Assembly: GCA_032433765.1 (NCBI GenBank)
Contig: JAVIAB010000046.1
Span: 66,100,375 to 66,164,374 of the forward strand
Direction: 5' to 3'
Length of the DNA: 64,000 nt
Source: Megaustenia siamemsis
Taxonomy: Eukaryota; Mollusca; Gastropoda; Stylommatophora; Ariophantidae
Position numbers and translations under genes: made by a program. Position 1 is the first letter of the stretch; every line of letters starts with the position of its first letter. Shown here piece by piece: positions 1 through 12,030 of the stretch. The notes under the pieces were generated by a model. That model did no database searches and was not told where the DNA came from. It worked only from the letters and a program-made list of their open reading frames with translations.

Positions 1-107
1 TTCTCTCTAACAGACAATTAGTAGACCCAAGAACATTCTCTCTAACAGACAATTAGTGGACCCAAGAACATTCTCTCTAACAGACAATTAGTGGACCCAA
101 GAACATT
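1..107. repeat. 35-bp tandem repeat, 3 copies, cut by window edge
   Basis: Three copies of a 35-bp unit starting at 1, 36 and 71, with core TTCTCTCTAACAGACAATTA followed by GTGGACCCAAGAACA. Copy 1 differs by one base (GTAGAC for GTGGAC). The array probably continues to the left of the window. The following 77 bases (108-184) are unique and show no gene signal. Confidence 0.93.
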
Positions 108-184
108 CTATGATTTTATTGCTCACAGAAATACCGCCATCTTGCGGCGCAGCAACAGTTTCTGTCGTTCACACTTTCTTTCAT

Positions 185-3100
185 TTGGTGCCCCAAGTGT
201 GGTCCAAATTGTTTCAACATGTTCACGTAGTTGGTGCCCCAAGTGTGGTCCAAATTGTTTCAACATGTTCACGTAGTTGGTGCCCCAAGTGTGGTCCAAA
301 TTGTTTCAACATGTTCACGTAGTTGGTGCCCCAAGTGTGGTCCAAATTGTTCCAACATGTTCACGTAGTTGGTGCCCCAAGTGTGGTCCAAATTGTTTCA
401 ACATGTTCACGTAGTTGGTGCCCCAAGTGTGGTCCAAATTGTTTCAACATGTTCACGTAGTTGGTGCCCCAAGTGTGGTCCAAATTGTTTCAACATGTTC
501 ACGTAGTTGGTGCCCCAAGTGTGGTCCAAATTGTTCCAACATGTTCACGTAGTTGGTGCCCCAAGTGTGGTCCAAATTGTTTCAACATGTTCACGTAGTT
601 GGTGCCCCGAGTGTGGTCCAAATTGTTTCAACATGTTCACGTAGTTGGTGCCCCAAGTGTGGTCCAAATTGTTTCAACATGTTCACGTAGTTGGTGCCCC
701 AAGTGTGGTCCAAATTGTTCCAACATGTTCACGTAGTTGGTGCCCCAAGTGTGGTCCAAATTGTTCCAACATGTTCACGTAGTTGGTGCCCCAAGTGTGG
801 TCCAAATTGTTTCAACATGTTCACGTAGTTGGTGCCCCAAGTGTGGTCCAAATTGTTTCAACATGTTCACGTAGTTGGTGCCCAAGTGTGGTCCAAATTG
901 TTCCAACATGTTCACGTAGTTGGTGCCCCAAGTGTGGTCCAAATTGTTCCAACATGTTCACGTAGTTGGTGCCCCAAGTGTGGTCCAAATTGTTTCAACA
1001 TGTTCACGTAGTTGGTGCCCCAAGTGTGGTCCAAATTGTTTCAACATGTTCACGTAGTTGGTGCCCCAAGTGTGGTCCAAATTGTTTCAACATGTTCACG
1101 TAGTTGGTGCCCCAAGTGTGGTCCAAATTGTTCCAACATGTTCACGTAGTTGGTGCCCCAAGTGTGGTCCAAATTGTTTCAACATGTTCACGTAGTTGGT
1201 GCCCCAAGTGTGGTCCAAATTGTTTCAACATGTTCACGTAGTTGGTGCCCCAAGTGTGGTCCAAATTGTTTCAACATGTTCACGTAGTTGGTGCCCCAAG
1301 TGTGGTCCAAATTGTTTCAACATGTTCACGTAGTTGGTGCCCCAAGTGTGGTCCAAATTGTTCCAACATGTTCACGTAGTTGGTGCCCCAAGTGTGGTCC
1401 AAATTGTTCCAACATGTTCACGTAGTTGGTGCCCCAAGTGTGGTCCAAATTGTTTCAACATGTTCACGTAGTTGGTGCCCCAAGTGTGGTCCAAATTGTT
1501 TCAACATGTTCACGTAGTTGGTGCCCCAAGTGTGGTCCAAATTGTTTCAACATGTTCACGTAGTTGGTGCCCCAAGTGTGGTCCAAATTGTTTCAACATG
1601 TTCACGTAGTTGGTGCCCCAAGTGTGGTCCAAATTGTTCCAACATGTTCACGTAGTTGGTACCCCAAGTGTGGTCCAAATTGTTTCAACATGTTCACGTA
1701 GTTGGTGCCCCAAGTGTGGTCCAAATTGTTCCAACATGTTCACGTAGTTGGTGCCCCAAGTGTGGTCCAAATTGTTTCAACATGTTCACGTAGTTGGTAC
1801 CCCAAGTGTGGTCCAAATTGTTTCAACATGTTCACGTAGTTGGTGCCCCAAGTGTGGTCCAAATTGTTTCAACATGTTCACGTAGTTGGTGCCCCAAGTG
1901 TGGTCCAAATTGTTTCAACATGTTCACGTAGTTGGTGCCCCAAGTGTGGTCCAAATTGTTCCAACATGTTCACGTAGTTGGTGCCCAAGTGTGGTCCAAA
2001 TTGTTCCAACATGTTCACGTAGTTGGTGCCCCAAGTGTGGTCCAAATTGTTCCAACATGTTCACGTAGTTGGTGCCCCAAGTGTGGTCCAAATTGTTTCA
2101 ACATGTTCACGTAGTTGGTGCCCCAAGTGTGGTCCAAATTGTTCCAACATGTTCACGTAGTTGGTGCCCCAAGTGTGGTCCAAATTGTTCCAACATGTTC
2201 ACGTAGTTGGTGCCCCAAGTGTGGTCCAAATTGTTCCAACATGTTCACGTAGTTGGTGCCCCAAGTGTGGTCCAAATTGTTTCAACATGTTCACGTAGTT
2301 GGTGCCCCAAGTGTGGTCCAAATTGTTTCAACATGTTCACGTAGTTGGTGCCCCAAGTGTGGTCCAAATTGTTTCAACATGTTCACGTAGTTGGTGCCCC
2401 AAGTGTGGTCCAAATTGTTCCAACATGTTCACGTAGTTGGTGCCCCAAGTGTGGTCCAAATTGTTTCAACATGTTCACGTAGTTGGTGCCCCAAGTGTGG
2501 TCCAAATTGTTTCAACATGTTCACGTAGTTGGTGCCCCAAGTGTGGTCCAAATTGTTTCAACATGTTCACGTAGTTGGTGCCCCAAGTGTGGTCCAAATT
2601 GTTCCAACATGTTCACGTAGTTGGTGCCCCAAGTGTGGTCCAAATTGTTCCAACATGTTCACGTAGTTGGTGCCCCAAGTGTGGTCCAAATTGTTTCAAC
2701 ATGTTCACGTAGTTGGTGCCCCAAGTGTGGTCCAAATTGTTTCAACATGTTCACGTAGTTGGTACCCCAAGTGTGGTCCAAATTGTTTCAACATGTTCAC
2801 GTAGTTGGTGCCCCAAGTGTGGTCCAAATTGTTTCAACATGTTCACGTAGTTGGTGCCCCAAGTGTGGTCCAAATTGTTTCAACATGTTCACGTAGTTGG
2901 TGCCCCAAGTGTGGTCCAAATTGTTTCAACATGTTCACGTAGTTGGTGCCCAAGTGTGGTCCAAATTGTTTCAACATGTTCACGTAGTTGGTGCCCCAAG
3001 TGTGGTCCAAATTGTTCCAACATGTTCACGTAGTTGGTGCCCCAAGTGTGGTCCAAATTGTTCCAACATGTTCACGTAGTTGGTGCCCCAAGTGTGGTCC

Positions 3101-4851
3101 AATTGTTTCAACATGTTCACGTAGTTGGTGCCCCAAGTGTGGTCCAAATTGTTTCAACATGTTCACGTAGTTGGTGCCCCAAGTGTGGTCCAAATTGTTT
3201 CAACATGTTCACGTAGTTGGTGCCCCAAGTGTGGTCCAAATTGTTTCAACATGTTCACGTAGTTGGTGCCCCAAGTGTGGTCCAAATTGTTCCAACATGT
3301 TCACGTAGTTGGTGCCCCAAGTGTGGTCCAAATTGTTTCAACATGTTCACGTAGTTGGTGCCCCAAGTGTGGTCCAAATTGTTCCAACATGTTCACGTAG
3401 TTGGTGCCCCAAGTGTGGTCCAAATTGTTTCAACATGTTCACGTAGTTGGTACCCCAAGTGTGGTCCAAATTGTTTCAACATGTTCACGTAGTTGGTACC
3501 CCAAGTGTGGTCCAAATTGTTTCAACATGTTCACGTAGTTGGTGCCCCAAGTGTGGTCCAAATTGTTTCAACATGTTCACGTAGTTGGTGCCCCAAGTGT
3601 GGTCCAAATTGTTCCAACATGTTCACGTAGTTGGTGCCCCAAGTGTGGTCCAATTGTTCCAACATGTTCACGTAGTTGGTGCCCCAAGTGTGGTCCAAAT
3701 TGTTTCAACATGTTCACGTAGTTGGTGCCCCAAGTGTGGTCCAAATTGTTTCAACATGTTCACGTAGTTGGTGCCCCAAGTGTGGTCCAAATTGTTTCAA
3801 CATGTTCACGTAGTTGGTGCCCCAAGTGTGGTCCAAATTGTTTCAACATGTTCACGTAGTTGGTGCCCCAAGTGTGGTCCAAATTGTTCCAACATGTTCA
3901 CGTAGTTGGTGCCCCAAGTGTGGTCCAAATTGTTTCAACATGTTCACGTAGTTGGTGCCCCAAGTGTGGTCCAAATTGTTCCAACATGTTCACGTAGTTG
4001 GTGCCCCAAGTGTGGTCCAAATTGTTCCAACATGTTCACGTAGTTGGTACCCCAAGTGTGGTCCAAATTGTTTCAACATGTTCACGTAGTTGGTGCCCCA
4101 AGTGTGGTCCAAATTGTTCCAACATGTTCACGTAGTTGGTGCCCCAAGTGTGGTCCAAATTGTTCCAACATGTTCACGTAGTTGGTGCCCCAAGTGTGGT
4201 CCAAATTGTTCCAACATGTTCACGTAGTTGGTACCCCAAGTGTGGTCCAAATTGTTCCAACATGTTCTCGTAGTTGGTGCCCCAAGTGTGGTCCAAATTG
4301 TTTCAACATGTTCACGTAGTTGGTGCCCCAAGTGTGGTCCAATTGTTCCAACATGTTCACGTAGTTGGTGCCCCAAGTGTGGTCCAAATTGTTCCAACAT
4401 GTTCACGTAGTTGGTGCCCCAAGTGTGGTCCAAATTGTTTCAACATGTTCACGTAGTTGGTGCCCCAAGTGTGGTCCAATTGTTCCAACATGTTCACGTA
4501 GTTGGTGCCCCAAGTGTGGTCCAAATTGTTCAACATGTTCACGTAGTTGGTGCCCCAAGTGTGGTCCAAATTGTTCCAACATGTTCACGTAGTTGGTGCC
4601 CCAAGTGTGGTCCAAATTGTTCCAACATGTTCACGTAGTTGGTGCCCCAAGTGTGGTCCAAATTGTTCCAACATGTTCACGTAGTTGGTGCCACAAGTGT
4701 GGTCCAAATTGTTCCAACATTTCACGTAGTTGGTGCCCCAAGTGTGGTCCAAATTGTTCCAACATGTTCACGTAGTTGGTGCCACAAGTGTGGTCCAAAT
4801 TGTCCAGCATGTTCACGTAGTTGGTGCCCCAAGTGTGGTCCAAATTGTTTC
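185..4851. repeat. 46-bp minisatellite array, about 101 copies
   Basis: About 101 head-to-tail copies of a 46-bp unit beginning TTGGTGCCCCAAGTGTGGTC and containing CCAAATTGTTTCAACATG and TTCACGTAG. The main variant is T/C in TTGTTTCAAC versus TTGTTCCAAC; rarer ones are GTACC for GTGCC and one-base deletions (CCCAAG near 880, 1985 and 2950; GTCCAATTG near 3101, 3649, 4340 and 4476). The deletion variants recur with the same neighbours at spacings of 1103, 965, 551 and 689 bp, each a multiple of 46 minus 1, so segments have been duplicated inside the array. The period is not a multiple of 3, so no frame stays open for long. From about 4690 to 4851 the copies become more diverged, as expected at an array edge. 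Confidence 0.97.
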
Positions 4852-4890
4852 AGCAACCTTTTGCATGGCCGGGGATTCATGGACACCTCA

Positions 4891-5678
4891 AACATAGACA
4901 GCCAGGCCCATACATCTACAACACTTTACATAGACAGCCAGGCCCACACATCTAGTACACTTTACATAGACAGCAGGCCCACACATCTACAACACTTTCC
5001 ATAGAAAGCCAGACCCACACATCTACAACACTTTCCATAGACAGCCAGGCCCACACTTCTACAACACTTTACACAGACAGCCAGGCTCACACATCTACAA
5101 CATTTTACATAGACAGCCAGGCTCTCACATCTACAACACTTTGCATAGACAGCCAGGCCCACACATCTACAACACTTTACATAGACAGCCAGGACCATAC
5201 ATCTACAACACTTTACATAGACAGCCAGGCCCACACATCTACAACACTTTATATAGACAGCCAGACCCACACATCTACAACACTTTACATAGATAGCCAG
5301 GCCCACACATCTACAACACTTCTCATAGACAACCAGGTTCACACATCTACAACACTTTACATAGACAGCCAGGTTCACACATCTACAACACTTTAAATAG
5401 ACAGCCAGGTCCACACATCTACAACACTTTACGTAGACAGCCAGGCCCACACATCTACAGCACTTTACATAGACAGCCAGGTCCACACATCTACAACACT
5501 TTACCTCGACAGCCAGGTCCACACATCTACAACACTTTACATAGACAGCCAGGTCCACACATCTACAACACTTTACATAGACAGCCAGGTCCACACATCT
5601 ACAACACTTTACATAGACAGCCAGGTCCACACATCTACAACACTTTACATAGACAGCCAGGTCCACACATCTACAACG
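4891..5678. repeat. 36-bp minisatellite array, about 22 copies
   Basis: About 22 copies of a 36-bp unit with core ACATCTACAACACTTTACAT then AGACAGCCAGGCCCAC. Variants are mostly single substitutions (GGCCC/GGTCC/GGTTC, TTTACAT/TTTCCAT). The left end is preceded by a short non-repeat joint (4852-4890). Since 36 is divisible by 3, a 234-residue minus-strand frame (5666-4962) stays open with a 12-residue period rich in Cys, Val and Leu. I see no splice signal or codon-level conservation that would make it a gene. Confidence 0.95.
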
Positions 5679-5755
5679 CTGATCTCGAATAATTCTTTAC
5701 TTGAGTGTTATTTCAAACTTATGTTGATCTCCTCTGAAAATACTCTTCTGATCTA

Positions 5756-7030
5756 TTCTACACAATGTATCACATATATCTTCACTTACCCTACACAATG
5801 TATCACATATATCTTCACTTACCCCACACAATGTATCACATATATCTCCACTTACCCTACACAATGTATCACATATATCTCCACTTACCCTACACAATGT
5901 ATCACATATATCTTCACTTACCCTACACAATGTATCACATATATCTTCACTTACCCTACACAATGTATCACATATATCTTCACTTACCCTACGCAATGTA
6001 TCACATATATCTTCACTTACCCTACGCAATGTATCACATATATTTTCACTTACCCTACGCAATGTATCACATATATCTTCACTACCCTCCACAATGTATC
6101 ACATATATCTTCACTTACCCTACACAATGTATCACATATATCTTCACTTACCCTCCACAATGTATCACATATATCTTCACTTACCCTACACAATGTATCA
6201 CATATATCTTCACTTACCCTCCACAATGTATCACATATATCTTCACTTACCCTACACAATGTATCACATATATCTTCACTTACCCTCCACAATGTATCAC
6301 ATATATCTTCACTTACCCTACACAATGTATCACATATATCTTCACTTACCCTCCACAATGTATCACATATATCTTCACTTACCCTCCACAATGTATCACA
6401 TATATCTTCACTTACCCTACACAATGTATCACATATATCTTCACTTACCCTACGCAATGTATCACATATATTTTCACTTACCCTATGCAATGTATCACAT
6501 ATATCTTCACTTACCCTACACAATGTATCACATATATCTTCACTTACCCTACGCAATGTATCACATATATTTTCACTTACCCTACGCAATGTATCACATA
6601 TATCTTCACTTACCCTACGCAATGTATCACATATATCTTCACTTACCCTACACAATGTATCACATATATCTTCACTTACCCTACACAATGTATCACATAT
6701 ATCTTCACTTACCCTACACAATGTATCACATATATTTTCACTTACCCTACACAATGTATCACATATATCTTCACTTACCCTACACACTGTATCACATATA
6801 TCTTCACTTACCCTACACAATGTATCACATATATTTTCACTTACCCTACACAATGTATCACATATATCTTCACTTACCCTACACACTGTATCACATATAT
6901 CTTCACTTACCCTACACAATGTATCACATATATTTTCACTTACCCTACACAATGTATCACATATATCTTCACTTACCCTACACTGTTTACCACAGATATC
7001 TTTATTTACCTTATACACTATGTATCATAA
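5756..7030. repeat. 33-bp minisatellite array, about 38 copies
   Basis: About 38 copies of a 33-bp unit containing CTTACCCTACACAATGTATC and ACATATATCTTCA. Main variants are CTACAC/CTCCAC/CTACGC and TATCTTC/TATTTTC. A stretch at about 6120-6400 alternates CTACAC and CTCCAC units regularly, a dimeric higher-order pattern. One base is lost near 6082 (TTCACTACCC), which switches the open frame. On the minus strand each unit reads AGGGTAAGTG, a match to the consensus 5' splice site. The right end decays gradually to 7030. The flanking 5679-5755 is unique without recognisable content. Confidence 0.96.
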
Positions 7031-7297
7031 TATCCTGATTTACTCCACACAGTATGCAGCAAAGACTTCATCTATCATTCATTCTCCACATGTTTTCATT
7101 AACTTCTTATCTATTCTCACATCTTATCACCGCCATTCTTTTTGACTCTTTACATATCACCATGATAGTGACTCTTTACGTCTTGTCATTGCGATACTTA
7201 CTCTTTACACCATATGCCCAGGATACTTATTTACACTTGAGCCTCTCTTGTACTTTACTCATCACCATAACAAAGTTAACACACAAATGTTTCTGAC
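7031..7297. other. Unique AT-rich spacer
   Basis: Non-repeat sequence with several loose copies of CTCTTTAC/CTTTACATATC-like words, possibly decayed repeat. If the neighbouring minus-strand exon is real, this is the start of its downstream intron. I see no convincing coding frame. Confidence 0.5.
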
Positions 7298-7460
7298 CTC
7301 CACCTTGGCCTCCAGCCTTGACCTCATCGTCTCCACCATTTCATCCACTGGTTTGCGCACATGATGAAGACCACTCACGCCCTTGACCTCTCTCTGACCT
7401 AGATATTTGACCACAAACACCTGAGGCAAGCGGTCAACAGAAACCACTGCGAACTCTGAC
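7298..7460 (-). CDS. Probable internal exon with PTB/PID-like segment
   Basis: A minus-strand frame is open over a non-repetitive segment and reads like real protein: RSEFAVVSVDRLPQVFVVKY followed by LGQREVKGVSGLHHV and RKPVDEMVETMRSRLEAK. The string F-V-V-K-Y-L-G followed after a few residues by V-x-G resembles the first strand of phosphotyrosine-binding (PTB/PID) domains. That is recalled family knowledge, not a database match. The upstream edge is supported by a pyrimidine-rich stretch ending CGACAG at 7463-7461 (coding from 7460, phase 2). The downstream edge is ambiguous: AAG|GTGGAG would end it at 7304 and GAG|GTCAGA at 7298; neither is a strong donor. The frame remains open upstream to 7507 but without an ATG. 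It may be the exon after the one at 25690-26241 on the same strand. Another adaptor-type domain is possible. Confidence 0.55.
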
Positions 7461-7787
7461 CTGTCGAGCAAAGTCAAACCATTGTATGTAACAGAGGTCA
7501 AGGACAACTTCTATTCTAGTGTTGGCATGCCATAAGATCTATCGGCCTGATTAGAAGCAGGGAATTGTGGACGGATGGGACTAGTGGTAACTTAGTCAGC
7601 ACTAGTCGGGGACAATCGATCAATGCCTTAGTAGGGTAGCTCCTCGAAGCTGTCAGTCTTGACTGATCAAAGTCTGGCAGCTTCTAGACAACATCGGTGT
7701 TGACGTCACCTAGGACAGCCATTTCGGCAAATAAAAAATAGCAACACCACTCTTCACATCCGACGATCCTTGAATTCTGTTGTGACA
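7461..7787. other. Unique spacer with a CRE palindrome
   Basis: Non-repeat sequence between the putative exon and the 24-bp array. It contains TGACGTCA (listed separately). A minus-strand frame extends from the array to 7684 and ends in non-repeat residues (…FAEMAVLGDVNTDVV), but it lacks a start or splice evidence, so I do not call it. Confidence 0.6.
7701..7708. promoter_or_regulatory. Perfect CRE palindrome TGACGTCA
   Basis: Exact 8-bp cAMP-response element, the binding site of CREB/ATF bZIP factors. It lies in a unique island about 240 bp upstream (minus strand sense) of the putative PTB-like exon. It is one of three perfect copies in this window, all in unique islands. Occupancy cannot be judged from sequence. 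Confidence 0.4.
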
Positions 7788-10700
7788 TGATCATCACACA
7801 ACTCACACTGAGTCTCATCACACAACTCACACTGAGTCTCATCACACAACTCACACTGAGTCTCATCACACAACTCACACTGAGTCTCATCACACAACTC
7901 ACACTGAGTCTCATCACACAACTCACACTGAGTCTCATCACACAACTCACACTGAGTCTCATCACACAACTCACACTGAGTCTCATCACACAACTCACAC
8001 TGAGTCTCATCACACAACTCACACTGAGTCTCATCACACAACTCACACTGAGTCTCATCACACAACTCACACTGAGTCTCACCACATTGCCCACACTGAG
8101 TCTCATCACACAACTCACACTGAGTCTCATCACACAACTCACACTTAGTCTCATCACACTGCCCACACTGAGTCTCATCACACTACACACATTGAGTCTC
8201 ACCACATTGCCACACTTAGTCTCATCACACAACTCACACTGAGTCTCATCACACTACACACATTGACTCTCATCATACAACCCACACTGAGTCTTATCAC
8301 ACTGCCCACACTGAGTCTCATCACACGAATCTCACTGAGTCTCATCACATGACTCAAACTGATTCTTACCACACAATTCACACTGAGTCTCATCACACAA
8401 CTCAGACTTAGTCTCATCACACTGCCCACACTGAGTCTCATCACACTACACACATTGAGTCTCACCACATTGCCCACACTGAGTCTCATCACACAACTCA
8501 CACTGAGTCTCATCACACAACTCACACTTAGTCTCATCACACTGCCCACACTGAGTCTCATCACACTACACACATTGAGTCTCACCACATTGCCCACACT
8601 GAGTCTCATCACATAACTCACACTGAGTCTCATCACACTGCACACATTGAGTCTCACCACATTGCCCACACAGAGTCTCATCACACAACTCACACTGAGT
8701 CTCATCACACAACTCACACTTAGTCTCGTCACACAATTCACACTGAGTCTCATCACACATCTCACACAAAGTCTCATCACACTGCCCACACTGAGTCTCA
8801 TCACACAACTCACAGTGAATTTCATCACACAACTCACAGTCTCATCACACGACCCACACTGAGTCTCATCACACGACCCACACTGAGTCTCATCACACGA
8901 CCAACACTGAGTCTCATCACACGACCCACACTGAGTCTCATCAAACGAACCACACTGAGTCTCATCACACGAATCACACTTTCTCATCACACTGCACACA
9001 CTGAGTCTCATCACACAACCCACACTTAGTCTCAACACACAACCCACACTGAGTCTCATCACACAACCCACACTGAGTCTCATCACACAACCCACATTGA
9101 GTCTCATCACACAACTCACACTGAGTCTCATCACACAACTCACACTTGGTCTCATCACACTGCCCACACTGAGTCTCATCACACAACTCACACTGAGTCT
9201 CATCACACGACTCACACTGAGTCTCATCACACAACTCACACTGAGTCTCATCACACGACTCACACTGAGTCTCATCACACTGCCCACACTGAGTCTCATC
9301 ACACGACCCACAATGAGTCTTATCACACAACTCACACTGAGTCTCATCACACGACTCACACTGAGTCTCATCACACGACTCACACTGAGTCTCATCACAC
9401 GACCCACACTGAGTCTCATCACACAACTCACACTGAGTCTCATCACACGACCCACACTGAGTCTCATCACACTGCCCACACTGAGTCTCATCATACTGCC
9501 CACACTGAGTCTCATCACACGACCCACACTGAGTCTCATCACACAACTCACACTGAGTCTCATCACACGACCCACACTGAGTCTCATCACACGACTCACA
9601 CTGAGTCTCATCACACGACCCACACTGAGTCTCATCACACGACTCACACTGAGTCTCATCACACGACCCACACTGAGTCTCATCACACTGCCCACACTGA
9701 GTCTCACCACATTGCCCACACTGAGTCTCATCACACAACTCACACTGAGTCTCATCACATTACACACATTGAGTCTCACCACATTGCCCACACAGAGTCT
9801 CATCACACAACTCACACTGAGTCTCATCACACAACTCACACTTAGTATCGTCACACAATTCACACTGAGTCTCATCACACATCTCACACAAAGTCTCATC
9901 ACACTGCCCACACTGAGTCTCATCACACAACTCACAGTGAATTTCATCACACAACTCACAGTCTCATCACACGACCCACACTGAGTCTCATCACACGACC
10001 CACACTGAGTCTCATCACACGACCAACACTGAGTCTCATCACACGACCCACACTGAGTCTCATCACACGATCCACACTGAGTCTCATCACACGACCCACA
10101 CTGAGTCTCATCAAACGAACCACACTGAGTCTCATCACACGAATCACACTTTCTCATCACACTGCACACACTGAGTCTCATCACACACCCACACTGAGTC
10201 TCATCACACGACCCACACTTAGTCTCAACACACAACCCACACTGAGTCTCATCACACAACCCACACTGAGTCTCATCACACAACCCACATTGAGTCTCAT
10301 CACACAACTCACACTGAGTCTCATCACACAACTCACACTTAGTCTCATCACACTGCCCACACTGAGTCTCATCACACAACTCACACTGAGTCTCATCACA
10401 CGACCCACACTGAGTCTCATCACACAACTCACACTGAGTTTCATCACACGACCCACACTGAGTCTCATCACACTGCCCACACTGAGTCTCATCATACTGC
10501 CCACACTGAGTCTCATCACACGACCCACACTGAGTCTCATCACACAACTCACACTGAGTCTCATCACACGACCCACACTGAGTCTCATCACACGACTCAC
10601 AGTGAGTCTCATCACACGACCCACACTGAGTCTCATCACACTGCCCACACTGAGTCTCATCACACGACCCACACTGAGTCTCATCACACAACTCACACTG

Positions 10701-12030
10701 AGTCTCACCACACGACCCACACAGAGTTTCATCACACGACTCACACTGAGTTTCATCACACAACTCACACTGAGTCTCACCACACGATTCACACTGAGTC
10801 TCACCACACGACCCACAATGAGTCTCACCACACGATTCACACTGAGTCTCGCCACACGACCCGCACTGAGTCTCATCACACGACTCACACTGAGTCTCAC
10901 TACATGACCCACACTGAGTCTCACCACACGACCCACACTGAGTCTCATCACACAACTCACACTGAGTCTCATCACACGACTCACACTGAGTCTCATCACA
11001 CAACTCACACTGAGTCTCATCACACGACTCACACTGAGTCTCATCACACTGCCCACACTGAGTCTCATCACACGACCCACACTGAGTCTTATCACACAAC
11101 TCACACTGAGTCTCATCACACGACTCACACTGAGTCTCATCACACGACTCACACTGAGTCTCATCACACGACCCACACTGAGTCTCATCACACAACTCAC
11201 ACTGAGTCTCATCACACGACCCACACTGAGTCTCATCACACGACCCACACTGAGTCTCATCATACTGCCCACACTGAGTCTCATCACACGACCCACACTG
11301 AGTCTCATCACACAACTCACACTGAGTCTCATCACACGACCCACACTGAGTCTCATCACACGACTCACACTGAGTCTCATCACACGACCCACACTGAGTC
11401 TCATCACACTGCCCACACTGAGTCTCATCACACGACCCACACTGAGTCTCATCACACAACTCACACTGAGTCTCACCACACGACCCACACAGAGTTTCAT
11501 CACACGACTCACACTGAGTTTCATCACACAACTCACACTGAGTCTCACCACACGATTCACACTGAGTCTCGCCACACGACCCGCACTGAGTCTCATCACA
11601 CGACTCACACTGAGTCTCACCACACGACCCACACTGAGTCTCACCACACGATTCACACTGAGTCTCGCCACACGACCCGCACTGAGTCTCATCACACGAC
11701 TCACACTGTGTCTCACTACATGACCCACACTGAGTCTCACCACACGACCCACACTGAGTCTCATCACACGATTCACACTGAGTCTCACCACACACGATTC
11801 ACACTGAGTCTCGCCACACGACCCGCATTGAGTCTCATCACACGACTCACACTGAGTCTCATCACACGACCCACACTGAGTCTCATCACACGATTCACAT
11901 TGATTCTCACCACACGACCCACACTGAGTCTCATCACACAACCTATACTGAGTCTCACTACATGACCCACACAGAGTCTCACCACACGACCCACACTGAG
12001 TCTCATCACACGATTCACACTGAGTCCCAC

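Noticed and set aside
4962..5666. 234-codon minus-strand Cys/Val-rich frame with 12-residue repeats
   Set aside because: It coincides exactly with a 36-bp tandem array, has no splice or start support, and unit variants are not biased to synonymous sites.
5756..7030. Telomere-like repeats (ACCCTA in each 33-bp unit)
   Set aside because: The hexamer occurs once per 33 bp and is not in tandem, so it is not interstitial telomeric sequence.
5721..7145. 474-, 421-, 322- and 314-codon overlapping frames on both strands
   Set aside because: All arise from a 33-bp unit lacking stops in several frames; mutually overlapping in-phase frames cannot all be genes and none has gene context.
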